In this document: positions 35,736 through 49,700 of the stretch, piece after piece
How positions within the stretch are numbered: the stretch's first letter is position 1
How the letters are laid out: each line of letters starts with the position of its first letter
DNA from: Atopsyche davidsoni
Taxonomy: Eukaryota > Arthropoda > Insecta > Trichoptera > Hydrobiosidae
NCBI GenBank assembly: GCA_022113835.1
Contig: JAILWY010000008.1
Location: 1,356,001 to 1,420,000, forward strand
Reading direction: 5' to 3'
DNA length: 64,000 nt
The notes under the pieces: generated by a model
Told to the model about the DNA's origin: nothing
Seen by the model: the letters and a program-made list of their open reading frames with translations, nothing else
The model's database searches: none
Program-made: the position numbers and the translations under genes

Positions 35736-37739
35736 GTTAGACTCATACCTGTTTCAATTTTGACTTTGACAATTTATTTTCAAATTACACGCATTGGTAT
35801 TAAAAAAAGTTTTATTTCCGAATGCATGTGCTATAGTAATTTTTTTAATATTTATAGGATTATATTGCTTTGAAAATCGTTATTAATTTATACTTTCCAG
35901 GCAATGCGTTGAATTGTAAAAAACTATTGAACCGTATTGAATTTGTTTCGAATATATTACTTTGCCATTTGGAAATATGGACTTCGCTACATTAAATAGG
36001 TTAGTAAAAATGAATTTAAAATTCAAAATAAATATTTATATATGTAAATATGTATATCTATTTAATTTAAATATATTTTATTTCATTGTTATGGATCAAT
36101 GAATCAATTAGTTCGGTTAATTATTCTGGTCGTTGTTAATATTGAAACACGTTTTTATTGGAATAATGTACACATTTTCCGACGAATAATTAATTTAATT
36201 TACGACTACGTCTGTAAACAGAAGTGGTACGATACGTTTTCATTTCGGTGCTTACATAGTTATGCATGTGAATACATTGGGTTAACCGATGGGCGATAAT
36301 TCGCGGATGGTACGCTGGTGTTAATTTGATAGGGTGACAATAATTTAAAAATAATAATAATTTATTTTTTGTACTTTCTCAATAAAAGAACTTGCTTTGT
36401 TATATGTAGTCAGACAATTTATTTACATCACACTACTCTGTCTTTAGTCGGACAAAGCCCTCGAAAGCTCAAAGTGCTTGCAAATATAAAATTTTGTTAT
36501 ACATAGCCATGAGAGCATATACATTTATTATTTATTTGAACTACTCTGTTGTGAATGAAAATAAGTTCTCTAATGACGATTATTGAGTAAAGCGTTTTCT
36601 GTTCTTATATAACAATTTCTTAGTAGTGAAATTATTAATAATTTTTATATATGAGACAAAAACCTGAATTGAAAGCTTGTGCCCTTAGATTTTTATGGAC
36701 TGCGTTGAACAAAGTTGCGGTTGGCTCATCAGAGGTGGTTGGAATTCATTTATATTCGATGACCTAGTGGTGTGGTTTAGTTTACATTCGTGTGGTTTTT
36801 GAATGTCAACAATATTAATCCTTTGTGAGATGCGAAAAATAAAAAAGACTAGCATTGAAAAAAAAAATTATTGAAATATTGAACCAAAAGCATATAAAAC
36901 CTGGGTTAAGCTGATCAATTATAAAACTGATATATAAATATCCATTGATCACTTTTTGATTTATATTTTTTATTAATAATCGTATGCATATTTTGCAACG
37001 ATTTTTTTTTTATTTCTTCCAAAACAGCTGTATTTGGTTATTATTATTTTTTTGTCTTTTGAAGTTCAAATTTGCGACATAAATAAATCTTAAGGTTTGC
37101 TTCAGAATATGAGATTTATTCCAGGGTGGTTTTTTTAATTCAGCAGTGTATTGTCTGATACGACACGCGTCCGTTGCGTTTACAGCCGGCAGACACGAAA
37201 CATCAGTCGGAAGCACTCAGTTTTCTGTCTCAATTCGCGGATTCCCCTTCTAAAATAGTAAATTCTTGATGGATGGTGGAAACAGCAAACAGAGAGACGT
37301 AAAGACAAATGACTCATAGTTCTCTAAGTACAGAATACACTTTATCTTGTGACTGAAGAAATGACTGGACAGGGTGAAGTCTTGGGAAGACATGAAGGGT
37401 AGTTTGGTTTATACTCGTATTTCAGTAGACTTGATGCAGTACACGAAAGAGACTATTTCAAAAGATGAAAATGAGTCAAAACATGCAATGTTTGTATTAA
37501 AAAAAAAATAACAATTTACAAATCCACAAAAAACTATACTTTTATACTACACATATTAAAGAAAAAAATATGAAACACCAAATGACTAGAAGGTTTGTAT
37601 CCTATCGGTGTCGTAAAAAACTCGTTATTTGATGTATAAATCGATTACCTTGGCATTACAGTTTTCTTTTATTTATAATATTTATTTCTTCGTTTTTTTT
37701 ATTTTGAACATACAAAGATATTCATAAAACATTTAATTG
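35736..37739. other. AT-rich DNA with island at 37120-37440
   Basis: Frames at 36099-36299 and 37010-37216 (minus) lack domains. The island 37120-37440 is only mildly GC-richer. Nothing else is supported. Confidence 0.55.
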
Positions 37740-38060
37740 CTATTTATTACAGTTGTCCGTCTACAATAAGGCTAACAGCCCACAATACAATATACAGTAT
37801 CCAATTCATAAGGCTGTCTCCCCGCAAGCCGAAGGTATACCCGCACACACCTATACATATTCATGAGTACTGGGCCACGCTGTATGTCGGTCCAAACTGA
37901 ACTATATAAATACGCCCCATTTGTTTCATCAAAAAATTGCACCCTTTTTCAGCGCGTGTGTGGAGGATATTTTAAAATTTCCTGGAGTGCGCTCCTGAAA
38001 AAATACCATCGAAACTGTGGAGTTGTTCAAAATGGAGATAGTTGAAAATATTTATTAATT
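37740..38060 (+). promoter_or_regulatory. TATA-box core promoter candidate
   Basis: A canonical TATATAAATA (37903-37912) lies in a GC-richer island, with an initiator-like TTTCATC about 25 bp downstream (A at 37928) and TTCAGC further on. An ATG in good context (CAAAATGG, 38034) opens only eight codons before a stop, so a gene would need immediate splicing. No donor is clear. TATA-like strings are frequent in AT-rich DNA. Confidence 0.25.
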
Positions 38061-38166
38061 TTTAAGAGAATTATTAAGAAGAATACATCGATACACCTCG
38101 CATAGTATATACTCAATGAATTTCAAATAGTCCTAGCTCTTGGCCATTTGGACATTCATATATATT

Positions 38167-38235
38167 GTTAAGAAACTAGGCATCACAAATTTAGCTAGTC
38201 TCTTCCAGTGACAGCTCTTAACCATTGAGGTTGAT
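38167..38235 (-). mobile_element. tRNA-like A box on minus strand (SINE remnant candidate)
   Basis: The minus strand carries AACCTCAATGGTTAAGAGC (38214-38232), close to the TGGCTCAGTGGTTAAGAGC of tRNA-derived repeats (15 of 19). No acceptable B box follows; GCCTAGTTTCTTAAC is too diverged. Degenerate or partial element. Confidence 0.3.
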
Positions 38236-38259
38236 AATGGTTTATTTATTATTTTCAGA

Positions 38260-38510
38260 TCTTTGATCTTCGAACCGAAACTTGTCATATCTCCCCTTGC
38301 CGGCAGTCGATAACGCTCCGATGCCGCGACAAAAACTACCCTCGAAAAACGCAGAATTGTGAATAAATAACGAGATTGTGACAGTTTGCCGATAGTTTTT
38401 TTCGCAGGCTGTTCCTGAATTTATTAGTCGTGCGGTGGCGTAAGCCGTCCCTGCGATAAAACCCACCCTGGCGTTATACCGGTATAAACTAGATAATTGA
38501 AAGATTATCA
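38260..38510. other. CpG-rich island of unknown role
   Basis: GC-rich for this window, with a 92-codon minus frame (38242-38520) that shows no domain and an AT-rich N-terminus. It includes ATACCGGTAT, a 10-bp palindrome at 38476-38485. It may be regulatory. Confidence 0.35.
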
Positions 38511-39963
38511 AATATAACACCCCACCGAGTTGTAACTGATATGCTTGCTTGCTGACCGTTAAAATTAAGTTTTTTCAAGTGATTTTAGTTAAAACGATAT
38601 GTTGTTAGTTACTTGTCTACTAAACGATGGAAAAATTCATCAAATATTTATTTTCCAACTAAGCATACAAAACCAATCAGTGTCTCAATTTTTTATCATT
38701 ATTTTTTTTACAGTCTTTTCATGTGTGAACCGATCACTAAGCAGGATTTAGCTTAACAGTTTAATATGTATAATATTGTATATGTTGAACATTATATAAT
38801 ATACGCAATAGACACAGTCAAATAAAATTGAATAAGTGGCAAGGTAGACAAAGATATGCAAGAGATGTAGATTTAAATACTGACTGAGTCTATAAAATAG
38901 CTCCGACGGAAATTGTTTAGTTTTATGCATGAATAAATTATTTTCAAACATGTTATATTATACTATCATTATGATGTCATTTAATATAAATGATCAGAAT
39001 ACCAAAACCAGAAGAACAAGTATTTAATGCATAAATATGAGTAATTATTAAGATATGAATATAACGTTAACGAGATTAATCTAAATGAATCCAGGGGCGT
39101 GGAGTGTAAAGAAAAACATAAGCATTACAAAGAGAGCTTCATTGAAGAAATAATGAAATCTACCCTCACTGGGGCTGGTGGAGTGCTGCAGAATGACTCA
39201 GTCCTGTGAAACCTTTCAGGTCATGAAAAAAATCCCCCAACAGCGCCTCTGCTTCGTTTGCTAAGTAAACACAACCTAAAGACAGCTCCTGTAATGAAAT
39301 GAGCTTTTCATTTTGTGTACTTTATCCTAGATAAGGCTGTCTTCATGTTAAGGCTCTGCAATTTCTTAAAGTCCTATTAATAATCTATGTTCTTTATGTT
39401 ACTCAGACCAATGTCTTTTTATACTTAGCAATACGATAAACGGTATGTGGTATGAAAAATTAAATATCAAATTGTCATAATTGTTATATTTTCATTTAAT
39501 TAAAAAAACATGTTTTTTTAATTTAAATCACAAACTTCATTGAAATTAAAATTTGCGTATAAGAAGAATGCTTGAATAATCACATCAGCAAATATAATGT
39601 GTATAAATTATGTCAAACTTATTTTTATACTCTTTAATTATAATCATTATCTTTTTTTAAGATAAGGCTTAGTGACAAATCTTAAAAAAAAAAACAAATA
39701 AGTTTAGCTGACTTATTCTGCACAAAGAGCAGTTGAAAAATGGTCAGACTTAGTATTTTAAGGCAGTGTGTTTGACAAGGTGATTTAAACTTGAATCTTT
39801 CTTTGTAACCTTCTTTTTTGCAAAGTCCAAGATGGATTTTAAACCATCAAGAAAAGGATTTGGAATTTAAAAAAAAAATGAAATGTGTCTCATGGATTCT
39901 CAATGTTTTGGTAAAGCCTTTTTTGTATGTCTTTTTAAGCAAAATTGTAAATAGCTTTAGCAA
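38511..39963. other. AT-rich DNA with island at 39090-39320
   Basis: The island contains GGGGCGTGG (KLF/Sp-like, about 39093-39101) and ATGACTCAGT, an exact AP-1 core (TGACTCA). No coding frame is convincing. The remaining DNA is AT-rich; the minus frame 38748-38951 is not supported. Confidence 0.4.
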
Positions 39964-40021
39964 CAATTGATATTTATTGGTTTGATCATTTCGAAATGAT
40001 TAAACCGATAAATATCAATTG
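39964..40021. repeat. 58-bp near-perfect palindrome with no loop
   Basis: Arms 39964-39992 and 39993-40021 are complementary over 29 bp with two mismatches, centred on TTCGAA. Both mismatches are transitions that leave G-U pairs in RNA from the plus strand. Ends are CAATTGATATTTAT and complement. No target duplication is obvious. It may be the fold of a small inverted duplication or a tiny MITE. Confidence 0.85.
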
Positions 40022-41814
40022 CGTTTATTTATTGTCTAATACGGTATTTTAAAGTGATATATTTGACAATACCTTATAAAAGTACTATCGCAAAATTTAT
40101 TTTTCTACTGAAAAAGATGTTTATAATTAAATTTGAAATGCATTTACAAGATAATTTGTGTTTTGAATTTCAAAAACAAAGTTAATTATTTTATGCCTTT
40201 TCAATGGTCTTGAATGTATGAAACAATAATGAGATTAAATATCAAATAAACCCATGTGCACTTTGCGGTTGACCAAAGTCATTAATTTCAAAGGACAGAT
40301 GTTGTGAGTCGCCAAAAGGATTGTGAGAGACTAAATAGAAAGACAAACGGGAGACATTTCAGTTCTCCCTATGAAATGCGGGCAGAGGCCATTACCAGGA
40401 AAGTTAATCAAAAGAAACTTCAGTATTATTTTATTACAAACTGAAACTAGTAGCTGCGATATCCTGAATGTGAAAAGAGTAATTTAAAGTTCTGATTACT
40501 TTGTGCTTTTCGTCTCCGCAAATTGTAAGTTTTATAGTCAAATCATAACTAAACAGTTATATAAATCATGTTGATTTTATAATCTTGAACTGTAATTCTA
40601 TATTGCATTATAATTGAATAATGCAAGCAATTAAATAAATAAAAAAATCGATTTCTTTAATGGGGAATCGAAGTGACTGGTTACTTCATTTCTCGAAAGA
40701 ATACTAAAGACATGTCTTTCGTGTGTTTTCGATCTTTCCATGCGTCTTTAACGTAACGCCATACTAAATGACGTTAGATAGTTAGTTTAGTTTCTATTAT
40801 ATATCTATGGAATAATGAATTGGAATTTTCGTTACACGTTTTCTTCAGGAGGTTTCTATTCCACTGAATGTTAGAGCGCGGCAACGCTGCCAACTCCGAG
40901 CCTGAAACTAACCAGAGACAAAAGGAAAGCTTTCACTACGGTTTCCATAAATCTTTTCAGTGATATCTCACCTGTAATAGGACAATGCACCCGCCATGCC
41001 ACCAATCGAAATGCATTATACACCTTCAGAACCTTTAAATTTTTATTTTAAATGTAAAATCCGTTTAAAAAAATACTCAAAATCATCATGTGAATCAATA
41101 TTGATGAAGTATCAAGATTTTTCGTAATTTGTCTGTAGGCAATGTTTCGAATTCAAGATGCCTATAAAGCTTTTTTGAATCAACGATTCAAATAATCAAA
41201 TCGATTAGTCGAATAAAAAAAACAAGTTCCTAGTGATGCTTTTCAAATAAACACAATAATTTTTTTTTTACTTTTGCTTTAAAACTAGGTCGCACTCGTA
41301 AAGAAACTTCTTTAGGCTTTCACTTAAAGATGTTGACTACAATTTAGAATTTGTTCCAGATACTTCTGTGAGTAGATTTATAGACGCTATCTAAGTTTTG
41401 CAAACAAATGATTCCCACTAAAAAGATTTTTTTTATAATCACAAAGCAATAAATAAAAGGCCTATTTTACTGTACCAATTTCAGGATATCTGTGACTTGT
41501 AATAGTACTGAAGGTGTATACATGTATGTTCTAGTCGACAAATATTTTTTATTGGCAGTAAAAAAACAAGTTCAATTTCATGTTTAGAAAGTAACAAACT
41601 CGTTTGACAAAACCCTTTCATACATATATAAATATATATATAGTTACTTCAGAAAGTGGTTGCTTCACTGCTTATTTGGACGGCTCCTTTTTTCTATCAA
41701 ATGAGAAGCCTGTTAAATATTTTAATATCAAGAATGTTCTCAAAATTAAATTCTGATGTTTTTCCGTCAATTAAATAAATGAGGGACACATTTTTAGTTA
41801 TTTAATATGGAATA
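40022..41814. other. AT-rich DNA with two islands (40260-40410, 40850-41030)
   Basis: The first island has TGCGGTTGACC, a Runt-type TGCGGT overlapping a nuclear-receptor half site, and TTCAAAGGACA, a second receptor-like half site. The second has CACCTG (Snail-type E box) in TCACCTGTAATAGG and ACAATG (Sox-like). These are exact short motifs only. No coding frame. Confidence 0.35.
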
Positions 41815-42000
41815 AATGCACTGGGAGGTCGCACAGGTAGAGAAGGGGTTAGGAGGCTCGCGTGTAATTGGACCCCTATCGGGAAAGGTCGCCGGTTGAT
41901 TTTTTTATAGGAGTAAAGAAGTCAAGCCTGAAGTATTTATCGACGGACTGTGAATAAAATTTATGGGAAACGATAGTAATGCAGGGGGTAATAAAATGTT
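41815..42000 (+). mobile_element. tRNA-derived SINE candidate
   Basis: TAGAGAAGGGGTTAGGAGGC (41838-41857) resembles the A-box region of tRNA SINEs (TGGCGCAGTGGTTAG.GC). It continues GCTCGCGTGTAATTGGA, the typical anticodon-arm text GCTCGCCTGTAATCGGA. A damaged B box GGTCGCCGGTTGAT ends at 41900, with about 12 extra bases in between (CCCCTATCGGGA). Body length and 3' tail are undefined. Old and degenerate. Confidence 0.5.
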
Positions 42001-45000
42001 AGAAACGAATATACTGAGTACATTTTTACATCAAATGTCTTAGATCTACAATATTCAGGTAATCGACTAATAATTGAAATGACTAGAAAATTTCATTTAA
42101 AACATCCCAGCTTTAGTGATATTTGAAATCAAACCACTTAACATTTACATTTACTCATTTACAAATTTAACCACGTTTTACTGTAGTTTTAACAGAAACA
42201 GGTTTGATAATATATTTGTTCGCCGAATTTCAGTAAGTGAGCGGACCTCTCCGAATTTCTGAGGCACAAGGATGAATATTAAAATATTTTCTAGTTTAAA
42301 ACAAAAATATTTAATTATGTATATCTATTCATCGTTTCTGAGTAAATAACTAAACAAAGCGCTCAGATAAACATAAATAAAGGAAAAAATACTATAAGTA
42401 CCAACCAAGTAATCAACTGTTTAAAATTGCATTATTTGTGTTGAACTGTCTTTATTAGCAAAATTATAAGTACATTGTTGTAAATGAAAAAAAAGACTTT
42501 TTAATATTTTAGAAAGACCTTTGGACTATTTCAGAAGGATTATCCAAAATTACAATGTTTTCAAATTGGTGTAAAATATTAGTTTACAAACTTTTGGATT
42601 CATCAATATTCACTTTAGTTATTCCCCCAGAGAATATTTCTATACTTGGAAATCTTTATTTATTTTAGCAAACACGGTATTTCAGAAGTCATGGAGTCTC
42701 TCACACTGTTATTGAAATGTATTATGTAATTTGTAAAGTGTTGTTCCGCGTTTTGATAACCATCCCCTTGAACTGTTTCCCTTAATAATATAATCAAAAA
42801 AAAAATAATATATAATTTTTTTTTTTTCAACAAATATATTTTTTTTGAATCATTAAAAAAGTTAGTAAGTTTATTTATTTCCATCAATTTAAAATTCAAA
42901 CTTCAGACTAAAAAACTCTTCAATTACATGAGCGTTTACTTAAAAACACAATCCAGTCATTCGTAGAAATATATTAAGTCATTTAACCGTTTGGAGTAGT
43001 TTTTATTGATCTGATAAAGTATTACAAAACGAGTAGAGTGCGAAAATATTTTTTTTTTGTATTGTATAAAATTTATAAATAAATAAGCATTATATTCTTT
43101 TAACAGGACATTTTCTGAGCCATTGTGCATAGATAACATCACAAAGTTGAAAACACTTAAACAACACATTTACATTTTCTAGTACAATATACATATCTTT
43201 ATGTAATTATTAATAAGTATTTACTTTTTTGTTTAAATAAAATAAAATATTTTTGATTGAAAAAATGTAAATGTCGTCAGGTAAACCACTAACGTGAATA
43301 GCCATTTTGTCGACAAACGAGAGCTTCCAAAAGTTTGTATGGCTTAAAAGTGGGTGTTGCTGAAGTGAAATTCAGTTTTATAGTCAAAAATATACCATGG
43401 CTTTTGAAACAGAGTGTACATGTTTGTATTTCTGAAAGTGACAAGAAAATGTATTTGAATAATGCCTTGTTGTATTTATTATTAATGGATTTGCGTCTAA
43501 AAACTAATAGCTTTGTTCTTAAAGGCAATAACTCATCTTCTAAAGATACAATTAGGGAATAGTTGGAAATGCAACAAATTACAATAGATTATTAAAACAG
43601 TGCAGAGCTATTGAATAGTTATTTTGAAAATTTTCATGAATGTTATTAAAGATACAAAGAAATAAAGCGGGCATAGAACTTAGTAGACTCTTATGTTTAA
43701 TTTCAGAAATTTTAGCATTGTTACATTGTAATGTTTGCCTGATAGAGATACACAATCCACAACAATTGAGTAAAAAACATACGCTTTCCTTTGGTATTAC
43801 AAGAAAACCTTAAATATTTTTTCGTGGGGTGTTTTCACCCTTCCACAAACCAGATATTTTCTAAAGTAATATCAACTTTAATTTAACTTGAGGCTCATTT
43901 CCACCCGTTGCAGTCCACAACTTTTCTACTGTGAGCGATAAATATGAATTTTTCCCTGAATCCAAGATGAATTTGACTTTTTTTGTATGCAAGTGAGAAA
44001 TCGATGTACTCAGGTGACCAAAAAAATATTCAAATTTGATATAAGCACCATTTTAGGATTAGCTGTAAGCTTAAATCCTTACAGTTTGGTGAAAGACAAA
44101 TCCAAATTTATTTTTTAAGTTCGTGTGTTTATTACTTTAATATTGAAAACATAATAAACCTCTTTCAGTAAAAAATGTGGGGTTTATTATAAACATTTTT
44201 AAAATATCATTGCTTAACTCTACTGAAAAGATTTTGATAAATAGTTTTTTTTAAATATTTTATGTGTTTTTAGATTAAAGCCGCTGTTTTTATTATGTTT
44301 TCATCATTTTTAGGTATCCTTTCGCTTTCAAAATCATAGTACCGGTATTAAAGTTTTTTTAAAGTGATTATCAAGAATTATCTCTGAATAAAGCCTCTCT
44401 ACTGGCCTAAAACGTAAATGTTTTTTTTTCAATGCAGCACAGCAATGAAGTTGAAACTAAGCATTCCTTAATAGTGATAATCACTGTAGCAAATAATTAT
44501 AAAAGTATTACATTTTATTCAATTTTTATAAAATATAAAACGTATAGGGAGAATAATATTCCGTTCTCACAGTTAATCGTAACTCATAACCGAACCGCCG
44601 GCGAACCGGTACGAACCGGAAGCCCTCCATTTCGCAAATTGATCGGATGACCCTCCATTACCTTTATGGCACTCCCTGCTAATGGCCCTACACACTGGCG
44701 ACATGCTGGACCACCGCAGACCCAATTGATGTTCATCCTACTAATTTAAAGGTATATGACATCATCCATGTTATACCAAAAGTATATCACATCATTCCCA
44801 CATTAAATTAATTTTGAAATCTTGAATTATAAAATATTTCCTATTACCGACTGACTGTTTTCATTCATAACACTGCATTAAAAAACTAAAAAATTTAATA
44901 ACCTAACTGACAATTATTTTCTATTAAAAACTATTTTTAGAAGGAGCAAATATGTTTTTACTTAAAAAAAGTTTTTATACAAATTTATCTTTTGCGCGTT

Positions 45001-46494
45001 GCAAAGTTGTTTACTTAATTTTCAGTACAATTTTCAGTCTATTTCAAGAAATTGTATTTAATATGGTTTAAAGAGTTTTTCCTGGTAGACAATCTAATGA
45101 AAGCTCGATTCTATAGTGTTTATGCAAACCAGACTGTAAAAGCTTGCTTTGAGCTTTATTTATCAAAGTTTCCAAAGGGAATTTGATTTTCGTTTTAACA
45201 GAGTAAACCTTATTTCCAGAAACAGATTTCATTGTTAGTTAAAAAAGAAACGTTGTTGTTGTGAAAACACCGTGACAGAGAGAGGAAGCGAATGTTAACG
45301 GCGTAACATTTTTTTAGTAAATTACTATATATTTTTATTGTGGTATTTATTAAGTTCGTTTAACAAACAAAAAAAAAAACCCACCACAACGTTGTTAAGT
45401 TTTTTTTGAAATAACAAAATTATTTAATTTTTTACAATGATTTCTGACCGCAATTCGAATTTCATGTAAATCAATGAAGTCTTAAACCTAAAAGATTATT
45501 AATATCTAATTTGGGTTTTATATTAATATCGTAGGTAAAATTTATGGAAATACGTGACTAAATGTTTTAAAACAATGTTTGACCCTTGGCTAACGTTTTT
45601 TTGTGCATGCATGGCAAAACTTTTTGGCTATATAAGAAATAGTGGAGTTTAAATACACGCTGTATATAATTTATATTTTAAAAACTTGTGCGCATAATTT
45701 AATTTATTTTTTGCATGTAGTGTAGAAATATGGATCTGAACTTCTCCAGAAAAATACTTGTATTCTAAATCGTGTTCAGCTTCCTTAATTTATTTTCATG
45801 AAATTTTATAAGTAAAATAAAATTAGTCTAAAAATTTTGTCCATTCTTGGAAATTTTATCTCTCGAAATATAGCCATGATTTTAAATTTAATTGTTCACC
45901 TGCACAGGAAAATTTTTCCATTCCACATGGAAGTAAAATTTCGTTCACAAGCACTAACGAGGTTTTTTACAGGCTTCGTTCATTTACTCCTGAAAATGCT
46001 GAATTCCAGTTCTCCTCAGTTGTTTGAACTTTGATTTTCACACTGAATAAGTCACACAACTGACTGTCACGTGCTTCTATTTGCTTTTGAATATGTTTTA
46101 ATTGTTATTAATTTGGTATTGTGTATTTTATCAAATGTATCTAGAATATAAGAAAAATTCTCAACATATAATAGAAAATGAGGTTTTAGCGGACATTTTG
46201 CTCTTATTTAAAAAAATAATGTTTTATAGATAAATAAATTAAATAAAGATTCTGGAAGCACTTGGAGCTTTATTAGGATGCTCCTCTTTATTTATGAAAA
46301 ACTAAAAAAATAATTTAATATTGACTTCATACTATGTGACAAAAATTTTGTTTTTACAAATTTTTATAAAAATGTAAAAACATTTTTAAAAATGCATATG
46401 CATTTGAATAACATTTTTTAATTTTTGTACACCTAAAATATATTAACTTTAAAATTAGAAATTTTTGTTTTAAACTTTCCAAAATTCATTTATT
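42001..46494. other. AT-rich noncoding DNA with a GC island at 44570-44740
   Basis: No gene supported. Opposed frames near 43289-43562 are mutual shadows in a less AT-biased patch and show no domain. The island at 44570-44740 starts with three GAACCG-type repeats (GAACCGCC, GAACCGGT, GAACCGGA, about 44593-44621), then CpG-poor text. Frames 42660-42899 and 42957-43169 (minus), 44432-44650 and 45837-46034 are AT-driven. Confidence 0.55.
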
Positions 46495-46760
46495 ATTCAA
46501 GATTCAAGATAGCAAGTAGGTAGAAGATAACAGATCAGGCCGTGACTTATCCCAAGGAAGGGATGCACTGTGTAATTTACTTTCTGGCCGCAGGATCTCT
46601 CCTACCCTCGTAAGTCAGGAGGGTCCATACTGACCCCAGGCCTGAAAAACCCTCAGGGGTGGAAGGCCTTCATAACTTCCGGCACCCCTGCTGTTACAAG
46701 GGAGGCCTCTGGGCGTCGCTGGGGAGGAGTCGCAAGTTTACTACGCGGTCGTGTCTTATG
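46495..46760 (-). mobile_element. GC-rich repeat candidate with ATTCAAG tail
   Basis: A sharply bounded, about 260-bp GC-rich block. At its left edge ATTCAAG is repeated twice in tandem (46496-46509), so on the minus strand it ends in a CTTGAAT repeat, as non-LTR retroelement or SINE 3' tails often do. Inside are several GGCCT and CCCC/GGGG inverted segments. No protein motif is readable and no A/B boxes are found. A regulatory CpG island is the alternative. Confidence 0.4.
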
Positions 46761-49700
46761 ATTCAACTGTGAATTTTACTTGGCATATATCATTTTAAGA
46801 CTATATACCAAAATCAATTTAAAATGAAATATCTGTAATTAATAAAGAACAAAAAAGCTTAAGATCCAAGCAACCACTTCATATATTTTAAAAAACATGC
46901 TTTTTACCACCGAAGGCTTCATCAAACTCATTGCAAACTTTGCCTAAGCAAAGTTTTTGGATATATATTTTGAAAAAAATTGTTTAACAACTCTTCCCAA
47001 CAAAAAGTATTTGTAATAGTTACAAAATTATAATATCGGTTACTTTAATTCATCACTCGTAAAATTAGAGCTTTAGTATTTTAAAACTATTAAAAATTAA
47101 GAAACCAATGATAAGACTCATTTGTAAAAATATTCGATCTTGTTAATGTCAATAAAGATACCAGCAATCTAAGAGCAAAATAACATTTTTTAAATAGAAT
47201 AAAATACATGTGTAATTTATCCTCATGGAAAAATTAAATTTCATTAAGTACTCAATTTTAAAATAGTGACTATCGAAACGACATAGTCTTGTCCCAACTT
47301 CGTGGCTTATCATAGTGACCTAATTATGAACATGGAGAGTGATATTACATTAAAATAATAAAAAATTGTCACATATTTTAATTTATTACATATTTACAAT
47401 GACTAATAAAACTATTATATTAACAGTCTTCACGACGAAACAGTTTTTTTAATTAAATTTTGTTCAGTGATTTTAGAGTTACCGTAACATTGCCCTGTAA
47501 ACAGACAAAAAATATTATTAATATTGAGGCTTAACTAAGCTTAGTAAATATCAGCACAGTTCAAATTTTCGTTGAAAATTTTTATCATAAAAATAAACTA
47601 TGAAGTAAGCGCGAGATATTCCCTGCACATACGAATCTTTGCTGTTATTTTCAATTGAGCTGTATTAAGTATCCTGAAACTTGGCGTTGCTGCAACAAAA
47701 TTTTCAAAAGTAACTTTCTCTTTTTCTCAACTATTTCAGGTGGGTTGGATTTTTCACATCCCCTGAGATAGAAATTATGAACACATTCACACACAATCAC
47801 ACATAAACACAAAAATTCACACAATATTATTTTAAACGAATATGTAAACTTCTCTTCTTAGAGGTACATGTGAAATAAATACTTGTCAGAAAAGAGCAAA
47901 TGAAAAAAAACATATTATTGCATAAATATGGAAATAGCATCTGAACGATATGAATTTTTAATTTCAATTATTAATCCTGAAACGCACTATTTTAATATCG
48001 GATTCCCGCTAAAGGGAGGATTCGAATTTAATTTCAGATTCAATATGACTTTCCAAGATTCAATTTTGTTTCATCGGGGAGAAAATAGGCCGAGAAATTA
48101 ATTCAAAAAATAATATATTTGCTGCATAGATATATAAATTAAGTAATTTAACTTTTTACGAACAAAAAAAAAATATATTTAACGAATAACTTTTAATACT
48201 CCACGAAAACCATTCGATATTTTATCCTCAAAACACAACCATTTATTCGAAATAAAGCGCTGAAAGAGTAAAAAGGCTCCAAAGGTACAAAATAAAAAAT
48301 ATATATCTTAAAAATAACATCTTTTAAATTTATTGATGAAAGTAAAAGTTTTTTTTTATTACTTTTATTTCACGCTCAAATTTAATTTAAAAAATATATA
48401 ATTTGGGCAAACAAATTTTTCCACTTATTTTCTGTTTCGATCTTTCAATTCTTAAAATTATTGAAAATATTCGTAATTTTAAACAAATGTATAAAAAAAA
48501 TTTTTTTTTTCTTGAAACGACATTCAATATAAAATTGAACATAGATATCAATTCTCTTCTTCGAAAATAAAGTTAAATATTGTTTTTTAATTTTTATTAT
48601 GTTTAATACATGAAAAATGATTATCCTAAAATACAATATTCCTTATACATAATAATTCTTTACGTTTCTTAGGATTAAAGCTGTCGCTCTCCTGAGCTAT
48701 ATTTTCTGAGATAATTGAGTTTTATATCTGCGTCTAAATAAGTATTTTAAAATCATCATAGACATATATAGATTTATTTTTTTATTTTATTTTGAGATAA
48801 GATTTTGGAACAGTTAAATATTCTTCACCCACTTTTATACAAATCTTTAGGTAATCCACTCGACCTTGTGAAAGATCCGACACGCAGAAGGGTCGATTTA
48901 AGTCCTTTTAGCACTCTCAGTGTCTTATTGTGATTTCATTCCCTTGTAGAAGGACCCCTTTTCTCACGTATAGGGGTGGAAATTGAATTATGATAACACT
49001 GCCTTAGCCGAAGGCTTCACATAGCGATTGTCACGTCTTGGAATCAATTTCAGTTAACCTTCTTGTGAGAAACGACTAAGTCCCTGAAAGATTCTCTGAG
49101 TTTCGTGTAATAATTGAATTCAGTGTTTCAGTAGGGCTAGAGAGTACAACCATGATCAACGAAACCTTACTCAGTGAATAAATAATCTTCCTTTTCATGT
49201 ACAACACCATATAGAACCTATTTTTTTATATTTTATTTATTGAAAAATACTCTAGCTCTTTAAGAAAAATTGATCAATTTGAGTTATTTATAACAAAAAA
49301 ATGTAAGATTCATAAATTTATTCCAAGGCTTTTTATAAATTTCATATAACAGTAATTTAAAAAGGAAAAAATCAAGAAAATCAGTAAGACTCTTAACTCT
49401 TAAGTCTTGTATAATGATTGATCATTATACCGGGCAAAATGCGTTTTGTGGCACGCTCCATTGAAAGTTGTTTTTTTTACTTTTAGAGATATTTGACACT
49501 ATACAATTTCTGTTAAAAAAAACCTGTTTTAAATTAGTTGCCTCTCTGAAAAAAATATTGCCTCTTTTGATCAAGCAATCTTGGTTATTTGCTATTCGCA
49601 AAGATCAAATGATAATGTGGATATTAATGAACGGTTTATGAAGATGTGATAGGTTGAAGGTTTTAATGTAAAAAACGACAGAAACCACTTTGTCTTTCCA

